Source of the DNA: Agapanthus africanus
Taxonomy: Eukaryota > Streptophyta > Magnoliopsida > Asparagales > Amaryllidaceae
Length of the DNA: 64,000 nucleotides
Assembly (NCBI GenBank): GCA_030015575.1
Contig: JASDDO010000006.1
Coordinates: 380,764,137-380,828,136 of the forward strand
Direction of reading: 5' to 3'
A program made the translations under genes and the position numbers. The notes beneath the pieces were generated by a model that saw only the letters and a list, made by a program, of their open reading frames with translations, did not search any database and had not been told where the DNA came from. Of the stretch, positions 1 through 13,217 are shown one piece after another; the first letter of the stretch is position 1, and the number at the start of each line of letters is the position of its first letter.

Positions 1-526
1 AATGGTTTATGAGAGAAGAAGCTGAAGTGATTTTGCATGCATGCATGCAATCAAGAAAACCGTAGGATATGAAATGAAGCATAATGTGAAGGACTAATGT
101 GAATAGAATACATATATTTTTGTTTTGTGTGTGTGTGTGTGTCTGGTGCGGGGTTGGGGGGATGAATGCAAGAATCAAGCAATCTTATATTAACCAACAA
201 ATTTCTGATATCGTTAGCTTGAATTAGAATAATAATAAAGTAGTTTATCTCCACGAATTTGGTTATGTTCTCCTTTAATCGAGTCATATAGAACATAGTA
301 ATTATGTTGAAGTGAATTCCACAAGCATGCAAGAATTGTAGGGAAGCAGTAGCTTGCTTACTTTCACACAGAAGCAATCTATTTCAATTTCAAGTCGGTT
401 GATTTATATTTAGAAGACCTGTCATCCGACAGTTCAATTAATTTAATGAAAGGGGAATCTTGACGGTCATGATTGTTTGAGGAACGGCTGGTTCTTACTT
501 CATTAGGTGTAGCGGTAGGTGTCAGG
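1..526. other. Upstream flank, no gene recognised
   Basis: AT-rich sequence with no convincing coding exon on either strand. It holds a short GT dinucleotide run at about 126-143. It probably belongs to the promoter, 5' leader or first intron of the downstream transporter gene, but nothing in it proves this. Confidence 0.4.
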
Positions 527-1474
527 CAGTGGCGGACCTATAGCCAAGGCTGTGAGGGCATGTGCCCCTGCCGGAGCGATGGTTTTCTATGTACAAGACT
601 ACGAGTATTAGGAGTATATTATATAAATAAGTTAATAAAGCCCTAAACAAATCAAATCCGCATAATGTCCTATTGGTTCTAAGGGCTTAGTTAGATGTTT
701 TTTTGAAATAAGAAGTCGCTGGTTCAAGCCCTTGTTTTTTTAAAAAAAATTATGAAACAATGTTAATTTTCTTTCCTCTTTTCTTTTTATGGTTCTGTTT
801 TCTCTAAATAACTTCATTAAAGGAAAAAGTTCTTAAAATTTATGGAGTTATGGTGAAAAAGTCAATTATACACACACAAAAAAATACATTTGTTGTGTAA
901 CAGAAAATAGACTGACTGCTAATTGACATTTTGAAATATAATAGAAAATGGGCAAAGTGGACAGCTCTCATTTTGTCTAATTGATTTTTGTGTTCGAAAT
1001 GGAAACTTTCCTTCGGCACACAATTTAACACTTCAAGTGCCAAAAAAAAAAATACTTTAAATTTTCTATAATTTTCCTGTGTTATTTGGGTTAAGAATTG
1101 TTGTGACTCATTGCCACTTATTCACATCCTGAAAAGAGCAAGATATGTAACTTCCAATTAATACTATAGTAACAAATCACCACCTTTCAAACAAATGCAC
1201 TAAATGATCGGAATTTAATTTTTTCAGATTTTTTTTGAGCTCTCAGAGAGCTCAATTGTGTAAGCAACCAATGATTCTCATTTGATATTTGGTAGCAAAA
1301 ACATACGCAACTAAAGTACCGTACGCAATTTCATTCATAATCGTTTTCTTGTATCTTTTTTCTCGAACGTTGAAGCTTAAATATTTTTCCACTAGAATTT
1401 GTGTTCTAGCTGGTGTATGCACTTGGCTGTGTTGATGGTGCACACTCTGACATAAATTCTTGGGTCCGCCGCTG
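527..1474. mobile_element. Non-autonomous hAT-type element (MITE)
   Basis: The left end begins CAGTGGCGGACCTA (527-540). The right end is its imperfect inverse, TGGGTCCGCCGCTG (1461-1474). The flanks 519-526 (GTGTCAGG) and 1475-1482 (TTGTCAGG) form an 8-bp target duplication with one mismatch, the size expected for hAT elements. No transposase is encoded, so it must have moved in trans. The 948-bp interior is AT-rich with no meaningful reading frame. It ends 67 bp before a probable exon of the transporter gene, so it lies in an upstream intron or leader. Confidence 0.8.
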
Positions 1475-1541
1475 TTGTCAGGGACTGGTATATCCTTCAG
1501 TTTATCCACAAACCCCTTTAGGATATTAGATCTATTTGCAG

Positions 1542-2347
1542 GCCGATATGGTTCATTTTTCATCGGCGATCAACTCGACTCCTTGATATTTTCAGTATCC
1601 TGTAAGTTCCAGGAGGTAGCCTGGTTCTTGGAATGCAGCGTTCATTAACTTTTTTGGTCTAGGTGTATCTGTCCCAACTTTTCTTTGTTCTGATTGTCAT
1701 CGAATCTCTTTTCCAAATATGACATTCTGTAAATTAACATTCTTATTGCCTTAACGCCATCTTTGAAAAATCAGTCCATGAGATAAAACAGGAAGTTGTA
1801 TTAGCAATAGTTTCATATTCTTGCTTTGGTATGGATAGTACACTCCTTTATAAAATGAAATAAGAACATTGTTTAAGCCAAGAAATAACTGCTGACCGCA
1901 ACAAATTGTAGTTTGTTTTCAGCTTTCTCCTATGGAGTTGCTTCCATGGCTATGGTTTTCATTAATAAGGCTATTCTCATGCAGTATTCTTACTCCATGA
2001 CTCTTCTCACATTACAGGTACCAATTGTCTTTAAGAGTCATTTAGTTTATAACCCTTTCTTCAATTTGATGTTATTGTTGGACTCTTTTCACTGTTTTCA
2101 GCAATTGGCAACAGCTCTTCTCATACATGTTGGCCGGGTCATGGGGTACACAAAATTCAAAGATACAAACATGGCAACTGCTAAGAAACTTCTCCCAGTT
2201 TCCGTGTTTTACAATGCAAATGTAGCGTTTGCATTGGCAAGCTTGAAAGGAGTGAACATCCCAATGTACATTGCACTGAAGAGGCTTACACCACTTTCTG
2301 TCTTGGTGGCTGGATATTTTTCTGGAAAAGGAAAGCCATCATTACAG
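1542..2347 (+). CDS. Nucleotide-sugar transporter family protein, 5' exons
   Basis: Upstream part of a drug/metabolite-superfamily (SLC35-like) plant nucleotide-sugar transporter, expected to exchange a nucleotide sugar across a Golgi or ER membrane; the substrate cannot be read from sequence. Clear exons are 1923-2017 (FSYGVASMAMVFINKAIL and following) and 2102-2347 (QLATALLIH to SGKGKPSLQ), both bounded by AG/GT. A probable earlier exon is 1542-1601 (encoding GDQLDSLIFSVS), with a strong GTAAGT donor and a phase that fits exon 1923. The initiator ATG was not found; it lies upstream of 1542 or outside the window. Hydrophobic segments alternate with short basic loops, as in a ten-helix transporter. 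The coding sequence resumes at 13218 after a 10.9-kb intron. Confidence 0.85.
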
Positions 2348-3394
2348 GTAAGCATATTGCTTGTGAATAAAGGGATATCAAGCATTTGATCTGTTATTAT
2401 TGTTGTTACCCTACTCGTTACCCTACTCTTATGTAGTACATTGGTATAATGTAACACATGGGGAAACATTTTGTTGTATTAGACAATGATGCCATGGTTA
2501 TTAATACTGCATAAAATGCCTAGACAAAATGTCCAACAGCATTTATTTTATACTAGTTTCGTTAAATTCTTCATTTCATGAAACACGGGGGTATTTTCTT
2601 TTGTTTTAGTCCCAAAACAATGATGGTCAACATATCATCATCTAGTTATCACTGCTGTGTTGGTGCTCAACTTCTTAACAAGAAAAGAACATTTACTATG
2701 AAACATGGATGTCATCGAATACTTTTGTATATGCTTTTAGTTTAATATTTTTGTCATTGTTTACTTTCGGCACTTAAACATTATGTTTGTAGGACAAAAG
2801 ACTTAAACATGTGCGAGGACTAGATAGATCGAAACTCCATTCTCAGGCCGCCCTTGAATCAGAAATATCTTGGTTCAGCCCATTGAAAACAGTTCAGTTT
2901 CATGTTGTCCTTTTTGTTATTGTGTCATTTAATGTATCTGCTGTATAAATCTTGCATTGATGTATATATTTTAATCTGGCATTTCTTGTCCACAATGGAC
3001 ATAATATATCTCTTTGGTTGTGAGACCTAGGTTCATTGTTCTTCGTTTTCTTTTTTACGGAACTTCTTTATTCTTCTATTATAAACGTCTTCAAATTTTT
3101 GATATTTTGTCTTGGCTTTAAATATTAAATGAGGGTAATTTAATCACACAGCTTAATTTAACATGAACTCGTTGATAATATTGGCGAGTGGGCTTTATTG
3201 ATGCTATAACTAGATTTGCTGCATTTGCATATCAAGCAGTTGGTTTATACCTTTAGCTAGTCTGATTAAGAAGACACAATGAAGTTCGCTAATGGCTAAT
3301 CAAAGCCTTTTTTAATGTTTATTTAAAAATCACAGTATTTGCGGCGGTATCTTTCTATCACTATTGGCTACCTCTTTGTTGGTACCATAAACCT

Positions 3395-5373
3395 TGTTGG
3401 ATATGGTCCACTCAAGACAATTATTGTAATTGCATGAAGACAATTACTGGAATTGAAGGAGGGCCTATATGGATAGAACAGTCTTGCTCGAGATGATAGT
3501 ATGCTATATGGTTTGTTTTTATCTTCATGTGTATACGTTTTACTCGTTATCACGTATCGCTAATATATGATGATAAAGCCCATAGGATCTTTGCTTGACT
3601 ATCAAGATTATGATAGAGATCATACTAGTAGGGCCTGGGTAGTCCATAAGCACACCCTTAAATGTCGCTAGTCGTAGGAGTATCGAGACTGAGTATCGGT
3701 ACTCCAATTTAGATTAGTATACGTTTCTTGACACCGACCGGGTCGATGGATGATCCCATAACCATTGGTATTTGACACCGAAAATTGTGTATATGTGCTC
3801 ATTGGAGTATGAGTTGTACACTGGACGGGCTCATCGAGAACTCCTAGATGGTATTATACCTATTGTCAGATAGCAGTTCTTAGATGACATGAGTACATGA
3901 TAGTCCTTAGACCTGAGATCGTCATACTGTCTTGTGTGTGTTCCCACTGTACTTTGATTACTACCCCACCACGATTTTAAAGACTCATGCAAACATATTT
4001 TAGTTTGGTGCAGTCCTAAAGCATATGGAGGTAGTGAGCGGTCGAGAGGATTCGTCACTCTCGGTATAGGGAGTCGATGTCACGCTGTGCAAGACACGAC
4101 TATAACTAGAAGCCCGCAGCTGCGGCAGTTGAGATAAATTGAGAAGTGTTGTCAGTTGTATCTCTGGTGGTTATGAGTTCTCTACTGGCATGACTTATTA
4201 GGTTATTGGGGGTTTGACAGATTCCACCCCCAGACCTAATATGCGACACTATTTGATGAAGAGACCGGACTGTACAGTGGCTGTCATTGATAGGATCTTA
4301 TTGTGTTTGGACGAGTTTGCTTATTGACCTTTTTTATGATCAATACCTGGGTAACCGTTACGTACAGCTAGTGCCGCTGACCAGTGCTGCTGACGTGCTT
4401 GTAGGTTGACGGATATGATCCCAACATATTACTGGCGTATTGAGTCTTTAGAGTCCCATGCAGAGGTTTTTCCTGCTCAGGCAAAATGATATAGTGCATG
4501 TATGGCGATACGTGCGGGAGTTCGATTAAATACGTGTATTGGATACATGTATGTTAATCAAACATTTTTTAATATTGGCCGGTTTAGGTTTAAACCGGAT
4601 TTTTAAATCAAGTGGTGATTTAATAATACTACTACATATATATTCTAGTATTATGCTCACTTTATATTTCTTTCTCATACGTATTTTGTATTTGATACAA
4701 ATACGGGTTTATGTGTATATGATACACGTACTAGATGTTTGTATTTATTTGACAAATGAATTAAAACATCTAGAAGAGGGACGCCTCATTTCCTATTTAA
4801 TGAAAAAGAAAAAGGAAAAGAAAATGTGGCATGTCAGAATAGTAGGAGGTAATGAGAATGAGTATGGTTGCTAATTTTTAAAAGGGAAAACGTTTTTCAC
4901 AAAACCAGGTTTTCGTTCCTTTTCCTCCTCATTCTCAAATACACATCATCTCTTCTCTTCTTCTTCATTTAGTAGAGAGCAAAGAATAAGAGAAAATTAT
5001 GGTGAGCTAACTACTATATCACTTAATCCAGTGGATTAACAAACCATTAGATTAAGTTTCTTTCCAAAGTTCATTCTATTGGTGGAGATGAAGCTTGAGT
5101 TGGGGTTTTCTCGATATGGATCATCTTTGGTGAGGAGATTAGCTTGCAAGCCCGATCCGGAGGCGACCGAGTTTAGCTCGGATCTTCCATGATTGGACGG
5201 ACACGCTATAAAGGTTGTAGCCTCCTAAACTCCCCTCTAGCTCTTTTGTTTTTGTCAACAACAAGTATTTGATATGATCTTGTGTTTGGATTGGTGCTAT
5301 GCATGTTCAAAATTTTTGTTATGTTATTCCACCTCGGTCTACAATCCTTGCGACCCTAGCGCCAATCTCTACA
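3395..5373 (+). repeat. 5' LTR of the intronic Copia
   Basis: 1979 bp, beginning TGTTGGATATGG and ending CTCTACA. It aligns over its whole length with 11052-13011. The next base pairs lead directly into the primer-binding site. Confidence 0.93.
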
Positions 5374-5374
5374 G

Positions 5375-5387
5375 TGGTATCAGAGCC
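5375..5387 (+). promoter_or_regulatory. Primer-binding site (initiator tRNA-Met)
   Basis: TGGTATCAGAGCC, complementary to the 3' end of plant initiator tRNA-Met, one base after the 5' LTR. This fixes the LTR boundary and the + orientation. Confidence 0.93.
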
Positions 5388-8330
5388 AGGTTCAAATACT
5401 AGCAGTTGATTTTGCGGCAAATTGTTTCTAAAACCCATTTTTAAAACTAGTTTTTCAAAACCTTGCGTCTGTCCAGAAAATTCAGCTACCAAAATCGATT
5501 CGTTTGGCATTTCCCGAGCCCTGAAGGGTATATGGTTCGAACCAAGGCTCCGTGAGGGCTCGAGGGCGACCCCGGGATGTCCCCGAGGGCTTAGGTAGGC
5601 CCCCACACCGAGACCACCACAAAATAGTCTCCGATGTGAGGCTGGACCAGCGAGCACCCTACTGGTTCACTGGTCCAGCAGCTAATCCACGGCCACGACT
5701 TTGTGTCCATGGGTTGGGCCCCCACCTAAATCCCCAGGGACCTCATAGGTTGTGCTTGGGCCCCCCGGGGTCTCGGGCACTTTTCGGGTCTTTCGGGATT
5801 TGAAAGTATGCAAAATTAGTGATTTTGGACTGCCAGAGTGGATTCGAAATTCGGTTTTTGGATTTCGAGTTTGCGTCTGTGGGTTTTGAAATAGTTTGCC
5901 GCGGTTTCAAATTAATTTGATGAAGTGTTCCATCAAGTTGGTTTGATTACATATGTTGATATGTGTTGGTAAACGTCGACGAATTGATGTGTGAACAATT
6001 TGACGGGGTTGCATATAGTGTGTCTGCTATGTTGGTGTTTTTGGTTCGGTTCGGATTGTTGCAATAAATAACCCAGTATGTGAATTGTTTGTAATACTTA
6101 TATTCTATTTCATTTAATGTATAATGCCAAGTGTATATTCTTTTTCAGGACGATCGGTCGGATTGTGGCCGTCGTTGCCGGTATATGTATTTTTTTTTTT
6201 CGAGACGCGGTCAGGTTGAGACCGTTGTTACCGTTGTATGTATATTACATAGATTTTACCCCGTGGAGAAGTGCTTGAGCCACCGGATTTTAGAATGCGG
6301 TAGGTGGCCATCTCAAGGAGTTGTGAACGGACCGTCTCGTTCTAGAATTGACGGGTTGCTCACCGCACTTGTAGGAGTATAGCATAGGCCCGCGGAGGAG
6401 TGCTCGAGTTTCCGGATTCTAGAAAACGTCAGGTGGCCCTTTTATGGTGTTGAGGCGGGGTTGCCTCGTTTCTTGGATTGGCGGGTGGCTCGTCGCACTC
6501 TTAGGGGTTTTGGTTTGGTTTTGCACGGGCTATTCATGCGACCGGGGAATGCCGCACTTCATTTGCGGTTCAAACGAAACACGGGATTCTTAGAAAATCT
6601 GACTATTTCATTTCTGTGATGTTTACCGCATGCCTGTAATATAATAACATGCCTGTGATGATGTATATACATATGTTGATATATATGATATAAATAAATG
6701 CCTCTATATATTTTGCATCCGTGCTTGCCCTGCGTCCGTCTTGTCGTAAGTTAAGTAACCTTACGGTAAAAACCCGATACTCCGTGGCGAATGCGGATGA
6801 CATATAAATGCATTCTATTTTCTTTTCATATCATGTTTTTCTGGTGTGAGAAGATGCTAGATAATATGTGTTATTATCTAAATGATGGGATTGCGTTAAT
6901 TGGATTAATAGAAGGAAAACGAACCTAAAATACGTTGTAGGAACCAATTTTTCAAAAGAAATTATAGCCATTTTCTTTTGCTTTGTATAGAGTATTCGGT
7001 TAGGAATATCATGCACCTCATTCGATGAGGAAAGAGCCTTAATCCTTTCACGTGAAGCTCGCTCTTGAGCAAAGGTTTATGGTACTATAAACTTGCAAAA
7101 CCACTCGGTTCCTTCAATAAAGGTTTTCTTCAAAACCAGCCGTAACCATTTGTCATTTCAGAAAGTATTAGTATTTGTGCTATGTTTGTTGATCTTTAGT
7201 CAAGACGTAGTGTACGACAGCTAAGTGATGTTTCCTGCTTGCATGTGATGCGATTGGTTAGGACAGTCGTATAACTTTGTTGATCTTTAGTGAAGGGTTC
7301 GTATGGGTGGATTTAAACCAATCATGAAATGACGGGCTGAACTTGACTAGGTCTCTTTGATTTGTTGATTTTTAGTCAAGATCCTAGAGTCTTAAGGGTA
7401 AAAACCATATCAGGAGTTTCAAGTGTTGAAACATGGAATGTGATTATATATCTTCTATGTGCTAGTTTGGGTCCCGATTCTTACTATGAGTAATAGGTAC
7501 TCTCGGGAGATTTTCACTTCACAATTAGTTAACCCATTAGGTGTGTAGAAAGGTGTTTACGAGAATATGTAGCTTAGGAAACGGGGTTATTAAATTGGGT
7601 CCATGCGAAAGCACGGAGGACCTCCCTGGCAATACTTGCACTGGCCTAGCTGACCGGCTAGCGAACTTGTGCGTGTGCATGATCCTGGCTAGTTCTCCTT
7701 TTAGGGTTTGAAGCAGAACAGTGGGAATCATCATGATTAGATAAATTAATAAATCAATCTAATCTTGATAGAGTGCTCTCTCTGGCAGCGACCATAACTG
7801 TCCTTAAACCAAAACTCGTAAACCAAGTTAACTAAACATTGGCTTTGGAATGTCATGATTGCATATTTCACGACAAACTCGCAAATGTTCTTGCCGCTCC
7901 TACTTAACCTTTGCCTTCTCCAAAACCCTCTTTATCAGATACAAGGATCCATATGTCTTGGAAATGTCATATCATATAGTGGCATACGAACTTAAAGAAA
8001 TAATTTCAGTTCGAAGATGGTAACTGGTTCTGGAAAAATTGAATTGTATAATTCGGTTGCCTCCTTCCTTTACCTTCTCTCAAGTTGAGAGCTTTTTGTA
8101 TTATGAGAGTACACCTGTTAGGTTTGTTAGACAGTCTTCTTCCAAATCTTAGGCTGTCGCTGAAAGGCAGAGAATGAAGAAAACCAACTAGTCGCAATAG
8201 TGTACAGAAGATAAGATGTAGAGACATATAAAGGGGTTGAAGTGAAGGAAAAGGAAATTGCAAGTACTGTCATGAGCCTGTGAAGTGAAAGAGACATTAC
8301 TAGGAATACCCGGAAATCTCCTTGAAACAT
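5388..8330 (+). other. Copia leader and decayed gag region
   Basis: Long untranslated leader with no intact reading frame. It contains three copies of a TTTGTTGATCTTTAGTCAAG-type motif (near 7188, 7277 and 7361), which the younger Copia at 48839 also carries three times in a diverged form. A doubled segment near 6260-6430 repeats the string GTGGAGAAGTGCTTGAGCC with changes. The part from about 7790 to 8330 is probably the remains of gag, judged only by its place before the protease trace. Confidence 0.55.
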
Positions 8331-10960
8331 TTTTATGTTTCAATTTTCCTGTGTGGTTGTAATTGAAAACTGTTTCTCAATTAACTCTGACTTCTGGGTA
8401 TATAGATACCAGATTAGAATTCCACATTAGTAGGGCGTTACAGATACTGAGAATGAATAGAGTATTAGGATATGATTTGATCCTCAATGTCGGAATTCGG
8501 AGCAATTATTGCTATTGGGGAAAATCATCCGGTTTTGTCTAATGGCAAACTTTTGGTTTTGGATAACTTTTATGCACCAATTTTTTAAACTGATATATCT
8601 GTCTCTTTATTTAATAAAGTGATATAAATTTTGAAATTATGTCTGAATATTTACCTTTATCCTTTGATGATTGGGTAAGGTGCATCGAATAACGGTATAG
8701 ACATTCTTAACCAAAATACAATTTTCAACTTACAACACACGGAGTATGAGGTAGTGAACTCATAAGTATATATAGTGATGCATATTGTTCGATGTCCACA
8801 CAGACAAGGGGTTGGTATTCGTACTTCATACCATTTACCTATGAGTTCTCTGGTTTTGGACGTGCGTTCTTGTTGAAATGTAAAGTCTAAAGGTTTTGAG
8901 AAGTTTAGAGGGTATGAGAATATAGTAGAGGACCGGACATTAGAAGTATCAAGATTCTTCAAAATGATCAGAGATGTGGATGTTTATGCTCGGTATTTTG
9001 GTATTCTGTATCAAGAATTTGATTCTCTCAGATTACTCCGAGGATGCGCTCTATGATGAGTAATGCTGAGTGGTTTTTTCATTTAGGGATATGTACTGGA
9101 AACAGATGTATACAAATTGAATATGGTTCCATCTAAATTGGTGCATGTGATTCTATATTGGATATAGAATGAGAACATATTTAAAGATTGTTAAGATATG
9201 GAGTTATCCGGTTTATACTTAAAATCATAATCCGGACAAACTCAAGACACGTTTCAGTAATGAGCTGTTTGTAGGTTATCCCAAGCATTAGCAAGGGTTT
9301 AACTCCTGCTATTTTCAGGATCAAAAGTTTAGTGCTTGACTCACCATCTCTATTTAGAAAATGATTTTCTTGCAAAAGAAATTAATGGAAGTATGGTAGA
9401 ACTGGTAGAAATTCCAAAACCACAGACAGTTACTGAAAATTTAGTAGAACCTGGAGATTCAATTGTCCCTGACAAGCCTTTGCTACTCCACCGATTTAGA
9501 AGGTGACCTTAGCCATCCGAGAGATACTTCGATTTCCTTGTAGATGGTGACATGGAGGTTTGCATCATGGTGATAATGGCCCTACTGGTTATCAGCAAGC
9601 CATACGAAGTGGTGACTTCCGACTGATGGCTGGATGCAATATATCCAAGTTGGATTCCCGCACTTCAGCAAATTATGGACTTTCTTGGGTGCTCCTGAAT
9701 GGGTAAAACCCATCTGGAGCAAGTAGATCTTTCGAGATCAGTGAGATGGAAATGTTGAAACCTAATAAACTTATACTTGTAAAAGGTTTTCATTAAATGC
9801 CCGGTGTGGATTGTGATGAAATTTTACTTCGGTGTCTGTGTTGAAGTCCATATGGATATAACTTTCCATTGTTGTTTTTCATGACTATGAGATCTGGTAG
9901 GTGGATGACTATAGCATCTTTCTAAATAAAAATTTAGAAGTGTACGTGTATATGACTCTACCAGAGAGTTATCATAGTCAGTGGGAGCAATGGAACATGT
10001 GCAAGTTGTTTAACTCTATTTATAAACTAAAAAAGATATAACGGAGATGGATCATCTGTTTTGATGTTGCGGTTAAAGGTTTGACTTCATCGAAATGATA
10101 TATAAAGCTGGTATTTGTAAGAAGGATATAGGGAGTAATGTCACGAGGATGACATTATCTAGATAGGAAGTGATGTTTCTATGCTACAAGTGGTTAAACT
10201 ATGGTTGTCACAGATATTTCTCCATATAGAATTTATGCTATATATATATCAATCGATCTAGGGACTAGATTTATAGAGATAAATCTAGATGGATTTTGAG
10301 ATTGTTTCAATCCGGGTACTCTGACACCATTGTAAAAGTGTTTAGAATGAACGACTCCTGGCGCGGTAGTGTACCCACATGAGATGGAGTCACTCTCTCT
10401 AAAGAGATGTCTTATAGACTGATGAGGAGAGGGAATCACATGTAGGGCAGAAAAGTCAATCGTGCGATGCCATGTACCAGTCCGGATGCTGCTTTTGCAC
10501 TTGCTATAGTACGCTGATATCAGTCTAAATCTGAAGAAACAAAGGAAAGCGGTGAAAAACATATAAGGATGTTCTTGGTGTATGATAATGGCAGTCTCCT
10601 ACAGGAGACAGTTATCGATTCTAGCTTCCAAGGTGACATGGATGACAAAGTGTCCGTCACAAGTTTTAAGTTTATCCTCTTCTGAGGAGCAGTATATTAG
10701 AAAGAGTTCTAAGCGGGATACTCAGATAGATATGGTATTGGATGCTGATTATGACTCAACAGAGGATACATTCCAAGAAGTTGTTGGATAAAATTGTTCA
10801 TTTATGAACTTGGTCTTATCATTTATTCAGACAAATTCTAAGGCAGGTATCACTCAATTTGGACAATAGTTGATTTCCGCAAAGTTGAGATATAGAGAGA
10901 TAAAATTGAAAATATTGTAGCGGATCCACTCGTTGAGGCCGTTTCTCGAACACGGTGTGC
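8331..10960 (+). pseudogene. Degraded Copia pol remnant
   Basis: Traces of a Copia polyprotein, broken by many stops and shifts. Near 8395-8413 a protease-like segment reads TGG GTA then, after a 1-nt shift, GAT ACC AGA (D-T-R where Copia proteases have D-T-G). Around 9600-10060 fragments match the reverse-transcriptase region by alignment to the second Copia. Near 10600-10760 an RNase H stretch is recognisable (SSFQGDMDD followed by SVTSFKFILF). Near 10920 the end of pol (ADPL-type) is visible. No protein can be made from it. Confidence 0.75.
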
Positions 10961-11051
10961 AAAGCTGTTAGTAGAAAGTTAGGTATGTGATAGCACATGG
11001 GATGTGGATACGCGATGCCGCAATAATTGGCCTTAAGTGCAAGTGGGTGAT

Positions 11052-12259
11052 TGTTGGATATATTGTCCTCAAGACAATTATTGTAATTGCAGGAAGGCAA
11101 TTACTGTAATTGAAAGAAGGCCTAGACGGATAGAACAATCTTGCTCGAGATAATAGTATGATATTTGATTTGTCTTTTTTTTTCATTTGTATACGTTTTA
11201 CTCGTTATCACATATCGTTAATACATGATGATAAAGCCCGTATGATCTTTGTTTGACTACCAGAAGTATAATAGAGATCATATTAGTAGGGCTTGGATAG
11301 TTCATAAGCACATTCTTAAATGTCCCTACTCGTAGGAGTATCGAGATTGAGTATCGGTACTTCAGTTTAGAGTAGTGTATACGTTTCTTGACCTCGATCG
11401 GAACGATAGTTGATCCCATAGCTATTCGTGTTTGACACCGAAGATTGTATACATGTGTTCATTGGCATATGCGTTACACTGAACGGACTCATCGAGATCT
11501 CTTAGATAGAATTATACCTATTGTCAGATAACAGTTCTTTGCTGACATGAGTACCTGGTAGTTCTTAGATCTGAGATCGCCATAGTATCTTGTGTGTGTT
11601 CTCACTGTACTTTGATTACTACCTTACCACGGTTTTAAAGAGTCGTGCACACATGTTTTAGTTGGGTACAGTCCCGAAGCACATGGATGCAGTGAGCGGT
11701 CGAGAGGATTCATTACTTCCGGTATAGGGAGTCCATGTCACGCTGTGCAAGACACGATTATAACCAGAAGCCCGCAGCCGCGGCAGTTGAGATAAACCGA
11801 TTAGTGTTATCAGTTGTATTTTTGGTGGTTATGAGTTCTCAGTCAGCATGACTTATTGGGTTATTAAGGATCTGACAGATTCCACCTCCAGACCAAATAT
11901 ACGATACTCTTTGATGAAGAGACCGGACTGTACGGCGGCCGTCACTGATAGACTCTGATTGAGTTCGGACGAGTTTTTGTCGATCTTTCTTTTGATCAAT
12001 ATTTGGGTAGCCGTTACGTACAACTAGTGCTGCTGACGTGCCTGTGGGTTGACAGATATGATCCTAATCTACTGCCGGCGTATTGATTGAGTTTTTAGAG
12101 TCCCACGCAGAGGTTCTTCCCGCTCAGGTAAAACGATTTAGTGTGCGTATGGCGATACGTGCGGTAGTTCGATTAAATGTGTATTGGATATATGTATGTT
12201 AATCGGACATTTTTTAATACTAGCCGGTTTAGATTTAAACCGGATTATTAAATCAAGTG

Positions 12260-12305
<46 letters not shown>

Positions 12306-13011
12306 GTTCACTTTATATTTCTCTCATACATATTTTGTATTTGATACAAATACGGGTTTATTTGTTTATGATACACATATTAGATGTTTGTATTTATTTG
12401 ACAAATGAATTAAAACATCTAGAAGAGGGACACCTCATTTCCTATTTAATGAAAAAGAAAAAGGAGAAGAAAATGTGACATGTTAGAATAGTAGGAGATA
12501 TGGAGAATGGGTATGGTTGCTAATTTTTAAAAGGGAAAATGTTTTTCACAAAACTAGGCTTTCATTCTCTTTCCTCATTCTCACATGCACATTATCTCTC
12601 CTCTTCTTCTTCATTTAGTATAGAGCAAAGAATGAGAGAAAATTATGGTGATCTAACTACATCGCTTAATTCAGTGGATTAACAAACCATTAGATTAAAG
12701 TTTCTTTCCAAAGTTCATTCTTGGTGGAGATGAAGCTTGAGTTGGGGTTTTCTCGATGTGGATCATCTTCGGTGAAAGGATTGTCTTGCAAGCTCGATCC
12801 GGAGACGATGGAGTTTAGCTTGGGTCTTGATTGGGTGGACACGCTACAAAGCTTGTAGCCCCCTAAACTCCCCTCTAGCTCTTTTGTTTTTGTCAACCAC
12901 AAGTATTTGATATGATCTTGTGTTTGGATTGGTGCTATGCTTGTTCAAAATTTTTGTTATATTATTCCGCCACGGTCCGCAATCCTTGCGACCCTAGCGC
13001 CAATCCCTACA
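11052..13011 (+). repeat. 3' LTR of the intronic Copia
   Basis: 1960 bp, TGTTGGATAT to CCCTACA, preceded by the purine-rich tract AAGTGGGTGA at 11041-11050 that primes plus-strand synthesis. It contains a TA dinucleotide run at about 12264-12301 that is absent from the 5' LTR. Confidence 0.93.
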
Positions 13012-13217
13012 AACCTGTCATACATTAGGAAGGCATCATAAACATCATTGCTACAGCCGTTCATTATTCACTTCAGATTATCCATACACTAAGCTGCTTT
13101 TGAAATTTTAGGAGGTCAATGACTGTCATATGCAGGACATGAGCTTTCTTCCATTGCACAACTCTTTCATCGAGTTTCTCATTTCTTACTCAATACCGTA
13201 TTCATATCTCCTTTCAG

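Larger units (their letters stand above)
3395..13011 (+). mobile_element. Copia LTR retrotransposon, old copy in intron
   Basis: A full-length structure: 5' LTR, primer site, leader, degraded protein region, purine tract, 3' LTR. The 5-bp target duplication AACCT is exact (3390-3394 and 13012-13016). LTRs start TGTTGGATA and end CTACA. It is transcribed in the same direction as the host gene. The LTRs differ by many substitutions and indels, so the insertion is old. LTRs and leader are clearly related to the element at 48839-59231, so both belong to one Copia family with LTRs of about 2 kb. Confidence 0.95.
2348..13217 (+). other. Giant intron 3 of the transporter gene
   Basis: The donor GTAAGC at 2348 and the acceptor ending CTTTCAG at 13217 bracket a 10,870-bp intron between two phase-0 exons. 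Positions 3390-13011 are one target-duplication copy plus a complete Copia element. Removing them leaves an ordinary intron of about 1.25 kb. The residual parts (2348-3389 and 13012-13217) are AT-rich with no recognised feature. Confidence 0.85.

Noticed and set aside
10582..10791. 69-codon frame in the first Copia as a separate gene
   Set aside because: A shifted reading of the decayed RNase H region of Copia pol, recognised from a neighbouring frame (SSFQGDMDD).
12264..12301. Long TA run as an origin or structural element
   Set aside because: Simple dinucleotide expansion present in one LTR and absent from its partner; ordinary microsatellite.
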